Assembly (NCBI RefSeq): GCF_030409685.1
Contig: NZ_JAUFQJ010000014.1
Coordinates: 186,001-250,000, forward strand
Length of the DNA stretch: 64,000 bases
From: Ferruginibacter paludis
GTDB taxonomy: Bacteria > Bacteroidota > Bacteroidia > Chitinophagales > Chitinophagaceae
Reading direction: 5' to 3'
In this document: piece after piece, positions 46,283-54,929 of the stretch
Layout of the letters: the number at the start of each line of letters is the position of its first letter
Numbering within the stretch: position 1 is the first letter of the stretch
The notes under the pieces: generated by a model
The model's database searches: none
The model's input: the letters and a program-made list of their open reading frames with translations, nothing else
Told to the model about the DNA's origin: nothing
Position numbers and translations under genes: made by a program

Positions 46283-47815
46283 ATGACGGAAAAAATTTTA
46301 ATACTAGATTTTGGTTCTCAATACACCCAGTTAATTGCAAGAGCCGTAAGGGAAGCCAGTGTTTATTGCGAAATCACCCCTTTCAATAAACCAATTGTGT
46401 TTGGTCCCGAATTGAAAGGGGTGATTTTATCAGGCTCGCCTTTTTCGGTAAACGAAGAAAATGCGCCGGTAGTAAATATCGCTGCCATCGCATCAAGGGT
46501 ACCTGTATTGGGCGTATGCTACGGAGCACAGCTTACGGCCAAACTATTTGGAGGAAAAGTGGAAAAGAGCGACAAAAGAGAATACGGCCGGGCCAAACTG
46601 GAAAAAGTAAAAGATAATATTTTATTGCAAAACGTATCGCCGCACAGCCAGGTTTGGATGAGCCATAGTGATACGGTAAAAGAATTACCGGACGGTTTTG
46701 ATATACTGGGTACAACAGAAAGTATTCCGGTGGCTGCGTTTGTTCGTACCACTGAAGGGTTTCCCTTGTACGGGCTCCAGTTTCACCCCGAAGTGTACCA
46801 TAGTACCGAGGGTAAAATCATTTTGAAGAATTTCCTGGTAGATATTTGTGGCTGTTCCCAGGACTGGACACCGGCACATTTTATCAGCGATACCGTGGCC
46901 GCATTAAAAGAAAAGATTGGCGATAAAAGGGTAATCATGGCGATGAGTGGCGGTGTTGACAGTACGGTAGCCGCCACCCTCATTCACAAAGCCATCGGCA
47001 CCAACTTATTTGGCATTTTTGTAGACAATGGCGTACTGCGTAAAAACGAATTTGAAGACGTACTCAAAATGTATGAGCAACTGGGCCTGAATGTAAAAGG
47101 CGTGGATGCAAAAGAACATTTTTATACCAAGCTGGCCGGCAAAACCGACCCGGAAGAGAAAAGAAAAATCATCGGCGGCGGCTTTATTGAAATATTTGAC
47201 AAAGAAGCCAAACGCATTGAAAATATTGATTTTTTAGGCCAGGGTACCATCTACCCGGATGTAATTGAATCTGCCTCCGTGCATGGTCCCTCGGTAACTA
47301 TTAAGAGTCACCACAATGTAGGCGGGTTGCCTGCCACCATGAAGCTTTCGCTGGTAGAACCTTTAAGAGCTTTGTTTAAGGATGAAGTAAGGAAAGTGGG
47401 AGTAGAACTGGGTTTACCACATGATATGTTGTTTCGCCATCCTTTTCCCGGACCGGGTTTGGGCATCCGGATATTGGGCGATATTACCGAGGAAAAGGTA
47501 CGGTTATTGCAAGATGCAGATGCGATCTATACCAATGGATTGAAAAAAGCAAACCTTTATGCGAGTGTATGGCAGGCCGGTACCATTTTACTACCCGTAA
47601 AAAGTGTTGGGGTAATGGGCGATGAAAGAACTTATGAATTTACGATTGCTTTAAGGGCAGTAACTTCTGTAGATGGGATGACGGCCGACTGGGCGCATTT
47701 ACCGTATGAATTTTTAGCCGATATTTCTAACGAGATTATCAATAACGTAAAGGGAATTAACCGGGTGGTATATGATATCAGCAGTAAGCCACCGGCTACG
47801 ATTGAGTGGGAATAA
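46283..47815 (+). CDS. guaA: GMP synthase (glutamine-hydrolysing)
   Basis: 510 residues, full length. It makes GMP from XMP with ATP and glutamine. The class I glutaminase domain has its Cys in [15 protein letters not shown] and the His-Glu pair in LQFHPEV. The ATP-pyrophosphatase domain has the SGGVDST loop, and the C-terminal dimer domain ends in the usual KPPATIEWE. With purK and purE it is one of three purine genes in the window, none of them adjacent to another. Confidence 0.98.
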   Translation: MTEKILILDFGSQYTQLIARAVREASVYCEITPFNKPIVFGPELKGVILSGSPFSVNEENAPVVNIAAIASRVPVLGVCYGAQLTAKLFGGKVEKSDKREYGRAKLEKVKDNILLQNVSPHSQVWMSHSDTVKELPDGFDILGTTESIPVAAFVRTTEGFPLYGLQFHPEVYHSTEGKIILKNFLVDICGCSQDWTPAHFISDTVAALKEKIGDKRVIMAMSGGVDSTVAATLIHKAIGTNLFGIFVDNGVLRKNEFEDVLKMYEQLGLNVKGVDAKEHFYTKLAGKTDPEEKRKIIGGGFIEIFDKEAKRIENIDFLGQGTIYPDVIESASVHGPSVTIKSHHNVGGLPATMKLSLVEPLRALFKDEVRKVGVELGLPHDMLFRHPFPGPGLGIRILGDITEEKVRLLQDADAIYTNGLKKANLYASVWQAGTILLPVKSVGVMGDERTYEFTIALRAVTSVDGMTADWAHLPYEFLADISNEIINNVKGINRVVYDISSKPPATIEWE

Positions 47816-47980
47816 AATTTGGATGCCTGATTTTTTTAATTCGGGATAGGCAGCGGATTAGCTATAGAATTAGGATCGTTAGTTTGCAGACTTTAGAAAT
47901 CAGAACGAATAAAAATACTTTTTCATCCAGCGTTGTAAAACAACAAGTAACAACCCTAAAGAAATCAGACATATAATATT

Positions 47981-49195
47981 ATGAAAGAAGAAAAGGTAAA
48001 AAAAACGTGGACAACACTTGTTGTTTTGTCTGTTGTTTTCAGCTGTTTTATTTTACCTGCAACCGCACAAAATACAGTGCAGCCCGTTACCAGAATTTAC
48101 CGCGTTGGCATTTTTGCCCCGCTTTACCTGGATACGATTTTCACCAATACCGGTACCATCCGCTTTACAGACGCCATCCCCAAATTTATTACGCCCGGGC
48201 TTGAATTTGTGCATGGTGCACAGATTGCACTGGACTCAATGAAGCTGCCGAATGAGAATGTAGAAGCCTTTATTTACGATACCAAATCGTACACTAAAAC
48301 AATTCCCCGCTTAATTTCAGATAAAAAATTAGATACGCTGGACATCATCATTGGCTCGGTAAAAGATGTGGATTTCAGGCAACTGGCAGATTTTGCGTTG
48401 AGCAAAAACATTCCTTTTATTTCGGCCACCTATCCAAACGATGGCGGCGTTACTGCCAACCCTTCTTTAGTGATTGTAAACTCTACACTAAAAGCACATT
48501 GTGAAGCTATATTCAGTTACCTGGTACAAAGCCATGGTACGGACAGAATATTTTTATGCCGTCAGAAAGGACCGCAGGAAGATAAAGTAGCGGCTTATTT
48601 CAAAATGATCAATGCGCAGGATGGCAAGCCCCTGCTGGATATTCAGACCCTGAATTTTGACAGCATCGTTTCACCTGGTTTATTAAAAAACAGGCTGGAC
48701 AGTAACCGCCAAACAGTCATCATCGGCGGCTCACTGGATGAAACTTTCGCCACCAAATTAACCATGGCCTGTTACGAACTGCACGAATCTTACCCCATCA
48801 CGTTGCTGGGCATGCCCAACTGGGACAGCTTTAAAGCCCTGATGAATAAAGATGCCCTGGTAGATTTCCCGGTGTTTTTTACCAGTCCTTATTTTAATAC
48901 CAAATGGGATGACTACAGCAAAATGGTAAATAACGTGTATGCAAAAAAATACAAAGCCCGGGCTACCGACATGGTTTTTAAAGGCTTTGAGTGCACCTGG
49001 CTTTTTACCAAATTGCTCACCAAATTTCCGGGCAATGTTATCAGCCATTTAAACGACAAATCTTTTAAGTTGATCACGGATTATAATTTCCGCCCGGTGA
49101 TGTTGAAAAAAGATTCACCTGTTACTGACTACTACGAAAACAAGCACCTGTATTTTGTACGTATCATGAACGGCACCATTTCCAAAGCCTGGTAA
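47981..49195 (+). CDS. Type I periplasmic-binding-fold protein (ABC substrate-binding-like)
   Basis: 404 residues with a signal peptide ending at ATAQ. The rest has the two-lobe Leu/Ile/Val-binding fold: VGIFAPLYLD, a GAQIALDSM helix, DIIIGSVKDVDFRQLADFALSKNIPFIS, and a second-lobe TVIIGGSLDETF. No transporter permease or ATPase is near. Related Bacteroidota proteins beside guaA often carry LysM domains; none is visible here. The function is unclear: a stand-alone binding protein or a cell-wall-linked sensor are both possible. The gap from guaA is 165 bases. Confidence 0.75.
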   Translation: MKEEKVKKTWTTLVVLSVVFSCFILPATAQNTVQPVTRIYRVGIFAPLYLDTIFTNTGTIRFTDAIPKFITPGLEFVHGAQIALDSMKLPNENVEAFIYDTKSYTKTIPRLISDKKLDTLDIIIGSVKDVDFRQLADFALSKNIPFISATYPNDGGVTANPSLVIVNSTLKAHCEAIFSYLVQSHGTDRIFLCRQKGPQEDKVAAYFKMINAQDGKPLLDIQTLNFDSIVSPGLLKNRLDSNRQTVIIGGSLDETFATKLTMACYELHESYPITLLGMPNWDSFKALMNKDALVDFPVFFTSPYFNTKWDDYSKMVNNVYAKKYKARATDMVFKGFECTWLFTKLLTKFPGNVISHLNDKSFKLITDYNFRPVMLKKDSPVTDYYENKHLYFVRIMNGTISKAW

Positions 49196-49218
49196 CAGGC
49201 ATCAATAAATAAATTAGT

Positions 49219-49243
49219 AAAAGCCTGTATTAACAGGCTTTTT
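49219..49243 (+). terminator. Rho-independent terminator after the binding-protein gene
   Basis: A perfect 10-base stem AAAAGCCTGT/ACAGGCTTTT with a 4-base ATTA loop, running into five T. It lies 23 bases past the stop. Confidence 0.85.
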
Positions 49244-49280
49244 GCATATCCGGCCATCGTCAGCCAAACATATATCCGCT

Positions 49281-49309
49281 TTGTTTGTAATTAGTATTGA
49301 ATGTATTTG
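49281..49309 (+). promoter_or_regulatory. Candidate promoter of the DUF2256 gene
   Basis: TTG at 49281-49283, an 18-base spacer, then TGTATTTG at 49302-49309 (one mismatch to TAnnTTTG), ending 8 bases before the ATG. It lies right after the terminator at 49219-49243, as expected for a separate transcription unit. Confidence 0.5.
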
Positions 49310-49317
49310 TATATGTG

Positions 49318-49461
49318 ATGGCGCATAAAAAAGGGAATCTTCCTGCTAAAATTTGTGTTGTTTGCAAACTCCCTTTTACCTGGCGAAAAAAGTGGCAGAA
49401 AAATTGGGATGAGGTAAAGTATTGCAGTGAAAGGTGCAGAAGTAACAAGGCATCTAAGTAA
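49318..49461 (+). CDS. DUF2256 small zinc-ribbon-like protein
   Basis: A 47-residue gene read from the sequence; it is short enough to be missed by length cut-offs. The product starts MAHKKGNLPAKICVVCKLPF, continues with the tryptophan-rich TWRKKWQKNWDEVKYC and ends SERCRSNKASK. The two cysteine pairs, CVVC and CSERC, suggest a small metal-binding knuckle. This is the DUF2256 family, often encoded next to cryptochrome/photolyase and TIGR03643 genes. Here those two genes are 12-14 kb away. The role is unknown; a link to light or DNA repair is inference from neighbourhoods in other genomes. It has its own promoter-like sequence. Confidence 0.92.
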   Translation: MAHKKGNLPAKICVVCKLPFTWRKKWQKNWDEVKYCSERCRSNKASK

Positions 49462-49510
49462 AACAGGTCGTTGTTATAAGAAAGAAATATTGCCCGGGCG
49501 AGCAAGCAAT

Positions 49511-49577
49511 GTGGAACCATATTGGCGACGCTCCGTTCAGCAAAATACCCTTGTGGATCTTCAGCCTCCGGATTGAA
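49511..49577 (+). repeat. Dispersed intergenic repeat, copy B
   Basis: It carries the core ATTGGCGACGCTCCGTTCAGC, then CTTCAGCCTCCGGATTG, which parallels CTTCAGCTTCCTGGTTG of copy E read on the minus strand. It lies between the DUF2256 gene and the exonuclease gene. Confidence 0.55.
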
Positions 49578-49654
49578 GTAAACAAGATAAATGGTTGCAT
49601 TCTTGAATTGGAATGAAGAGCCAAAAAGCAGCAAACGCTGCATTTCATTATCAA

Positions 49655-49686
49655 TTATCCATTAAAAAAATTATCCATTAAAAAAA
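49655..49686 (+). repeat. 16-base tandem duplication at the exonuclease start
   Basis: TTATCCATTAAAAAAA occurs twice in direct succession (49655-49670 and 49671-49686). The last A of the second unit is the A of the exonuclease ATG. A change in unit number would move the promoter relative to the start codon. Confidence 0.8.
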
Positions 49687-50717
49687 TGCCGTTAATCGAA
49701 TTCTCCGACAAAGGCCTTTACTGCAGACAGGGCAATTTTTACATTGATCCCTGGAAGCCTGTGGATAAGGCCATCATCACCCATGCGCACAGCGACCATG
49801 CTCGTTGGGGAAGCAAGTATTATCTGTGCCACCATCTTACCAAACCATTGCTGCAGCTGCGATTGGGAGATAACTTGTATGAATCGGTAGATTGGAATGA
49901 ACCGGTTTTTATGAACGGCGTGAAAGTCTCACTGCATCCTGCAGGACATATCATTGGCTCAGCACAAATACGTGTTGAATATGAAGGTGAAGTATGGGTT
50001 GCAAGTGGCGATTACAAGACAGAAGATGACGGCATCAGCGGTGCCTTTGAGCCGGTACAATGCAACACGTTTATAACGGAATCAACCTTTGGCTTGCCCA
50101 TTTACAAATGGAAAAAGCAACCGGATATTTTTGAAGATATTAAAAACTGGGTAGCACAGAATAAAGAAAATAAAAAAACCAGTGTACTGATTGCCTATAG
50201 CCTTGGTAAGGCACAAAGAGTACTAATGCCGCTCTCCGAAATGGGCTTGCCGGTGTACGTGCACGGCGCCGTTTGGAACGTACACCAGGCTCTGGTAAAC
50301 AGCGGTTGGAAATTACCTGAAGTAAAACGGGTTCAACCCGACACGCCCAAAGAAGACCTGGTTGGTAATATTGTAATAGCGCCACCCAGCGCAGATGGTA
50401 CGCCCTGGATGAAAAATTTTTATCCCTACAGCGTAGGCACTTGCAGCGGCTGGATGCAGGTAAGGGGCAATGCAAGAAGACGCAATACCGACGCAGGTTT
50501 TGCCCTGAGCGATCATGCTGATTGGGATGGGTTGTTACAGGCAGTAAAAGCAACCGGCGCACAAAAAGTATATGCCACACATGGCTTTCAATCTGCCTTC
50601 AGCAGGTTTTTAAATGAACAGGGCATAGAAGCCGGCGAAGTAAAAACAGAGTATGGTGGTGAGGAGGAAGAGAGTAAAACGGTCGGGGAGAATGAGGAAT
50701 TAATAATTAAAAATTAA
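49686..50717 (+). CDS. Ligase-associated DNA exonuclease (MBL / beta-CASP)
   Basis: 343 residues. The metallo-beta-lactamase core carries HAHSDHARWG (HxHxDH), GHIIGSAQIRVE, SGDYKTE and ALSDHADWDGL, with a final YATHG. This is the exonuclease that accompanies an ATP-dependent DNA ligase, an Lhr-Core helicase and PdeM in a bacterial repair cluster. The C-terminal 20 or so residues are acidic and low in complexity (EEEESKTVGENEE), beyond the usual fold. It lies 71 bases before the ligase gene. Confidence 0.93.
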   Translation: MPLIEFSDKGLYCRQGNFYIDPWKPVDKAIITHAHSDHARWGSKYYLCHHLTKPLLQLRLGDNLYESVDWNEPVFMNGVKVSLHPAGHIIGSAQIRVEYEGEVWVASGDYKTEDDGISGAFEPVQCNTFITESTFGLPIYKWKKQPDIFEDIKNWVAQNKENKKTSVLIAYSLGKAQRVLMPLSEMGLPVYVHGAVWNVHQALVNSGWKLPEVKRVQPDTPKEDLVGNIVIAPPSADGTPWMKNFYPYSVGTCSGWMQVRGNARRRNTDAGFALSDHADWDGLLQAVKATGAQKVYATHGFQSAFSRFLNEQGIEAGEVKTEYGGEEEESKTVGENEELIIKN

Positions 50718-50788
50718 TAATTAATAATAACCGGCTGCCAGCGTAAACATTAACAAATTACCCCCTTTTAGGGAATACGGGAACAACC

Positions 50789-52438
50789 ATGAAACAATTC
50801 GCAAAACTTGTAAACATACTCGGTACCAGCACCAAAACAAATGATAAGCTGCAGGCTTTGCAGGATTATTTTGAAGTGGCTTCAGACCAGGATAAGGTAT
50901 GGGTAATTGCCATCTTTAGCGGCAGGCGTCCCAAGCGCATTATCAACTCCACCATTCTTGCGGGCTGGTGCCTGGAAATTGCCGCCATTGAACCCTGGTT
51001 GTTTGATGAATGTTACCATACCGTTGGTGATCTGGGTGAAACCATTGCACTCTTATTACCCGAACAGGAAACACAGAATGAAACCGGCAATGAACATACT
51101 TTGTCTTATTACTTACAAACATTTATCCGCATTGAAAAAGAAGCCGAGCAGGTAAAAAAAGATTTTATTACCAGCAGCTGGCAACAAATGGACCGCAATG
51201 AAAAATTTGTTTTTAACAAGCTCATCACCGGCGGCTTCAGAATTGGTGTGTCACAGACAATGATGGTAAATGCGCTCGCAAAAACGGTGAAAGTTTCGTC
51301 TTCCATCATAGCGCACCGCATATCTGGTAACTGGGATCCTGCCACCACCTCGTTCGATGATTTGCTCAGTGAAACCGTTGCTGCAACGGACTTTTCAAAG
51401 CCCTACCCTTTTTATCTTGCTTATGCCGTTGATGAAGATTTAGATAAGCTGGGCGAAGAAGATCAATGGCAGGCAGAGTGGAAATGGGATGGCATCCGCG
51501 GGCAGATCATCAAGCGCAACAAAGATTTTTTTGTATGGAGCCGGGGCGAAGAATTGATGACAGAAAAGTTTCCGGAGTACAATCATTTTAAAGACCAGCT
51601 GCCGGATGGCACAGTGATAGATGGTGAAATTATCAGTCTTGCTGCACCGGCAGACGAAAGTGTTTTTAAGCCCTTGCCTTTTGCCGCCCTTCAAACCAGG
51701 ATTGGCAGAAAGACAATTACCAAAAAACAATTAACCGAAGCACCCGTTGGTTTTATAGCCTACGATTTACTGGAGTTTGAAGGTGAAGATATCCGCTATA
51801 AATCCATGGAAGAACGCAGGCAATTGCTGGAGCGGGTGATCGCCAAAACCAATTATCCGGCACTGCATATTTCTCCTGTTATTTCATTTAACACCTGGGC
51901 AGAATTGGGCGTTACCCGGACAAAATCCAGGGATATGGGCAGCGAAGGCATCATGATCAAAAGAAAAAGTTCACCCTACCAGTCGGGCCGCAAAAGAGGT
52001 GACTGGTGGAAATGGAAAATTGATCCGCTCACCATTGATGCCGTAATGATCTATGCGCAAAAAGGCCACGGCCGCAGAAGCAACCTGTACACCGATTATA
52101 CATTCGCCGTAAAAGACGGCGACAAACTGGTGCCGTTTACAAAAGCCTACAGCGGATTGACTGATAAGGAATTTGCACAGGTAGATTCATTTGTAAAAAG
52201 AAATTCCATTGAAAAGTTTGGCCCGGTACGTACCGTAAAACCAGAGCTGGTTTTCGAAATTGCCTTTGAAGGCATTGCAGCCAGCAACCGTCACAAAAGC
52301 GGTGTAGCATTGCGTTTCCCCCGCATGAGCCGTTGGCGAACCGATAAAAAAGCAGACGAAATTAATACGCTGGAAGACCTGAAAGAAATGCTGAAAATAT
52401 ACAATCAGCAGGGCGTTGTGGAAGCGACTGACCTTTAA
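50789..52438 (+). CDS. ATP-dependent DNA ligase (repair-cluster type)
   Basis: 549 residues. The N-terminal DNA-binding domain has NKLITGGFRIGVS. The adenylation domain has the nucleotidyl lysine K232 in EWKWDGIRGQ, motif III around FVWSRGEELMTEKFPE, motif IV VIDGEII and motif V EGIMIKRKSSPYQSGRKRGDWWKWK. The OB domain holds FPRMSRWRTDK near the end. It seals DNA nicks in the same cluster as the exonuclease, Lhr-Core helicase and PdeM. No polymerase or primase domain is fused. Confidence 0.95.
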   Translation: MKQFAKLVNILGTSTKTNDKLQALQDYFEVASDQDKVWVIAIFSGRRPKRIINSTILAGWCLEIAAIEPWLFDECYHTVGDLGETIALLLPEQETQNETGNEHTLSYYLQTFIRIEKEAEQVKKDFITSSWQQMDRNEKFVFNKLITGGFRIGVSQTMMVNALAKTVKVSSSIIAHRISGNWDPATTSFDDLLSETVAATDFSKPYPFYLAYAVDEDLDKLGEEDQWQAEWKWDGIRGQIIKRNKDFFVWSRGEELMTEKFPEYNHFKDQLPDGTVIDGEIISLAAPADESVFKPLPFAALQTRIGRKTITKKQLTEAPVGFIAYDLLEFEGEDIRYKSMEERRQLLERVIAKTNYPALHISPVISFNTWAELGVTRTKSRDMGSEGIMIKRKSSPYQSGRKRGDWWKWKIDPLTIDAVMIYAQKGHGRRSNLYTDYTFAVKDGDKLVPFTKAYSGLTDKEFAQVDSFVKRNSIEKFGPVRTVKPELVFEIAFEGIAASNRHKSGVALRFPRMSRWRTDKKADEINTLEDLKEMLKIYNQQGVVEATDL

Positions 52439-52490
52439 AATTTTTATATGCACGCACCAATAATTGCATAAATTAGATAAGGAAAACACT

Positions 52491-53870
52491 ATGAAAAAGT
52501 TAAGCATTTTATTGGCGATGGTTATCACCGGTTTTGCATTTGCAAGCCTTACCAATCGCCTGAATGAAAACCCGGAATTTATTGCACCAAGCAAACAAAG
52601 AACAGGCGATGTTGCAAAAGGCTATCAATATTTAATTACCGGCGATTATCTGAAAAGTGGCATTCCTTTTAATTTATTTATGCTGGGCACCGGCAAAGAC
52701 ACTACCAATTTTTTACAAAGGGATGGCTACAATAAGAATCTGAACTACAGTTTTACCGCAGTTAAGGCGCCCAATGGTGTGCTGGTAGCAGCACCCAATT
52801 GCCTGCAATGTCATGGGCAGGTGTTCGATGGCAGACTGATTGTTGGCCTCGGTAACTCGCTGAGTGATTTTACCCAGAACCGGCAAGGCACAGCGTTGTT
52901 TGCCGAAAAGTTTTTGCAGAACCTGAAAGGCGAAGAAGCCAAAAAATACGATGCCGCTAAAAATTTTATTCAGGCCATCAAAGCAGTCTCCCCGGAATTG
53001 ATTACTACTACAAAAGGGGTTAACCTGGCCGATGCATTGGCAGCATTGCTTGTGTCGCACAGGGATCCGCAAACCCTGCGATGGAGCGATAAAAACTCTT
53101 TTACATTACCTACAGAAATGATACCCACCGATGTACCCGCCTGGTGGTTGCTGAAAAAAAAGAACGCCATGTTTTACAATGGTTTTGGTCGGGGTGATTT
53201 TGGAAGATTTTTAATGGGCAGTAATTTATTAACCGTTTCGGATACAGCCGAAGCCGCTGAGGTAGACAGCCATTTCAATGATGTGCTGGCCTTTATCAAT
53301 TCCATCGAAGCACCTAAATATCCAAAGCCCATTGATGCCGCGATGGCTGCGCAGGGCAAAGCTGTTTTTTCGGCCACCTGTAAAAAATGCCATGGCAGTT
53401 ATGGCGATAGTGCAAGCTATCCCAACCTGTTAATTCCCGAGTCGATCATTAAAACGGATTCTGCTTTGTATACCGCTAATTACAGCAACCCGCAAATGGT
53501 CAACTGGTTTAACAACAGCTGGTTCAGCAGCGGCGATCATCCTGCAAAGCTGGTGCCTTACCGTGGCTATATTGCCCCTCCGCTGGATGGCGTCTGGATC
53601 ACCGCACCTTACCTGCACAATGGTTCTGTGCCCGATCTGGAAACATTGTTAAACAGTAAAAAACGACCTAAATACTGGCAGAGGGATTTTGCGAAAATAG
53701 ATTACAACTATGAAATACCCGGTTATAAATACCAGGTAAAAGATGCCCCCGGCAACAGCGAAGTCTACAACACAACGCAAAAAGGATACAGCAACCAGGG
53801 CCACTATTTTGGCGATAAATTATCCGACACAGAACGTCGCTCGGTGATTGAATATTTAAAAACTTTGTAA
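52491..53870 (+). CDS. Diheme c-type cytochrome (cytochrome c peroxidase-like)
   Basis: Start ATG at 52491 (459 residues). The signal segment is MKKLSILLAMVITGFAFA. Two heme motifs, CLQCH (104-108) and CKKCH (297-301), lie in two cytochrome domains. The C-terminal region has APPLDGVWITAPYLHNGSVPDLETLL, typical of the cytochrome c peroxidase/MauG-like and di-heme family in Bacteroidota. It is periplasmic; the reaction is unproven. It begins 52 bases after the DNA ligase stop but has no evident tie to DNA repair, so it looks like a passenger within the repair cluster. Confidence 0.85.
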   Translation: MKKLSILLAMVITGFAFASLTNRLNENPEFIAPSKQRTGDVAKGYQYLITGDYLKSGIPFNLFMLGTGKDTTNFLQRDGYNKNLNYSFTAVKAPNGVLVAAPNCLQCHGQVFDGRLIVGLGNSLSDFTQNRQGTALFAEKFLQNLKGEEAKKYDAAKNFIQAIKAVSPELITTTKGVNLADALAALLVSHRDPQTLRWSDKNSFTLPTEMIPTDVPAWWLLKKKNAMFYNGFGRGDFGRFLMGSNLLTVSDTAEAAEVDSHFNDVLAFINSIEAPKYPKPIDAAMAAQGKAVFSATCKKCHGSYGDSASYPNLLIPESIIKTDSALYTANYSNPQMVNWFNNSWFSSGDHPAKLVPYRGYIAPPLDGVWITAPYLHNGSVPDLETLLNSKKRPKYWQRDFAKIDYNYEIPGYKYQVKDAPGNSEVYNTTQKGYSNQGHYFGDKLSDTERRSVIEYLKTL

Positions 53871-53896
53871 AATAATTTTGTCACCAGCCACTACCC

Positions 53897-53956
53897 CTGG
53901 TTGAACTTCAGTGGCGATGCTCCGTTGAACATTTGTATTTCAATTAAGCTTTTACC
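53897..53956 (+). repeat. Dispersed intergenic repeat, copy C
   Basis: It opens CTGGTTGAACTTCAGTGGCG, then ATGCTCCGTTGAAC, close to the core of copies A, B and E. It lies between the cytochrome and Uma2 genes. Confidence 0.55.
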
Positions 53957-54030
53957 AAAGCGAAGCAGATGCAAAATTTGCCAGCATTGATCCGGCAGTC
54001 AGGTTCAAATTAGTACACACTTCAACAACC

Positions 54031-54056
54031 CCGACGGCGGCTATAAGCCCCGTCGG
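54031..54056. terminator. GC-rich hairpin after the cytochrome gene
   Basis: A 7-base stem CCGACGG/CCGTCGG (54031-54037 with 54050-54056) with a 12-base loop, far richer in GC than the DNA around it. No T run follows, so its action as a terminator is uncertain; it may be another repeat. Confidence 0.4.
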
Positions 54057-54138
54057 CGGTTAAAGCATAAGCAACCAATTTTGTAATAGCAAGGGTATAA
54101 TAAAATGTAAAAATCCTGTTGTAACTTACAATAAATAA

Positions 54139-54672
54139 ATGATCATGAATACCATCCTCCATCCGCCAAAGACTATTTATGATGTTTGGGAAAGTTTGCC
54201 GGAAGGAACACTTTGCCAGTTAATCAATAATAATCTAATCATGAGCCCATCACCACTGGATGTTCACCAGGCAGTATTGAACGACATCAATATTGCACTC
54301 GCTGTGTATGTTAAGAAAAACAAATTGGGGAAGGTCAGGATTGCGCCTTACGACGTGCATTTTTCCAAAAGCAATATTTTTCAGCCAGACTTAATTTTTA
54401 TTTCCAACGATAACCTGCATTTAATTGAAGCCAATGGTTTAAAAGGCGCACCGGATATTGCCATTGAAGTATTGTCACCTGGAAACAAACATATTGATTT
54501 AGGCGAAAAAAAAGATGTGTACGAACAATACGGAGTGAAGGAATATTTCATTGTGCATCCCGATACGAAACTGGTACAAAGCTTTATTTTAAAGAATAAA
54601 AAATTTGAAGAAAAACAAACAGCAACAGGATCGATTGTATCAGATTTGTTACAAACAACCATTACATTTTAG
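54139..54672 (+). CDS. Uma2-family (DUF820) restriction-endonuclease-fold protein
   Basis: 177 residues; ATG at 54139, or 54145 two codons on. The PD-(D/E)xK-like core is visible: FQPDLIFIS, then GAPDIAIEVLSPGNKHIDLGEKKDVYEQYGVKEYFIVHPD with the acidic and lysine residues in place. Uma2 proteins are very numerous in some bacteria and mostly uncharacterised; some may be nucleases, others mobile-element remnants. The gene is bracketed by repeat copies C and D, inside an otherwise conserved repair cluster, which hints that it was inserted. Confidence 0.88.
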   Translation: MIMNTILHPPKTIYDVWESLPEGTLCQLINNNLIMSPSPLDVHQAVLNDINIALAVYVKKNKLGKVRIAPYDVHFSKSNIFQPDLIFISNDNLHLIEANGLKGAPDIAIEVLSPGNKHIDLGEKKDVYEQYGVKEYFIVHPDTKLVQSFILKNKKFEEKQTATGSIVSDLLQTTITF

Positions 54673-54780
54673 GTTTACAAATAGTATTCTATTCGCTTAA
54701 ATTTTCTCTAAAATAAATCCAGTGAATAACATGTTTAAAGCTGGCGATTTTATCAGAGCATCGTTTTTATATAATTGATT

Positions 54781-54860
54781 CAACCAGTAAGCTGAAGTTC
54801 AGCAAAGTTTTAAAAGTACAAGGTGTGACGCCATCCGATAGCTATCGGATGCAGTTCCAC
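54781..54860 (-). repeat. Dispersed intergenic repeat, copy D
   Basis: Read on the minus strand it contains TGGCGTCACACCTTGTAC, then CTTTGCTGAACTTCAGCTT and ACTGGTTG. It matches copy A over most of its length and copy E at its end. Within it GCTGAAGTTCAGC is itself an inverted repeat. Confidence 0.6.
54832..54851. repeat. Perfect 20-base palindrome
   Basis: CATCCGATAGCTATCGGATG reads the same on both strands. It is embedded in repeat copy D, where other copies have TTCAKTGGCG-type sequence, so it looks like an insertion into or replacement of part of the repeat. It may be a transcription stop or a short mobile palindrome. Confidence 0.8.
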
Positions 54861-54929
54861 AAAGCTTCTTAGCCGGGACAATAATTTTCACCACTCCAAC
54901 CACACAAATAACAAAAAGGAGACTATTTT

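Noticed and set aside
49260-49643. A 127-codon open frame on the minus strand
   Set aside because: It overlaps the DUF2256 gene, the terminator and repeat copy B, and its product looks like random translation. The plus-strand DUF2256 reading is a clear family match.
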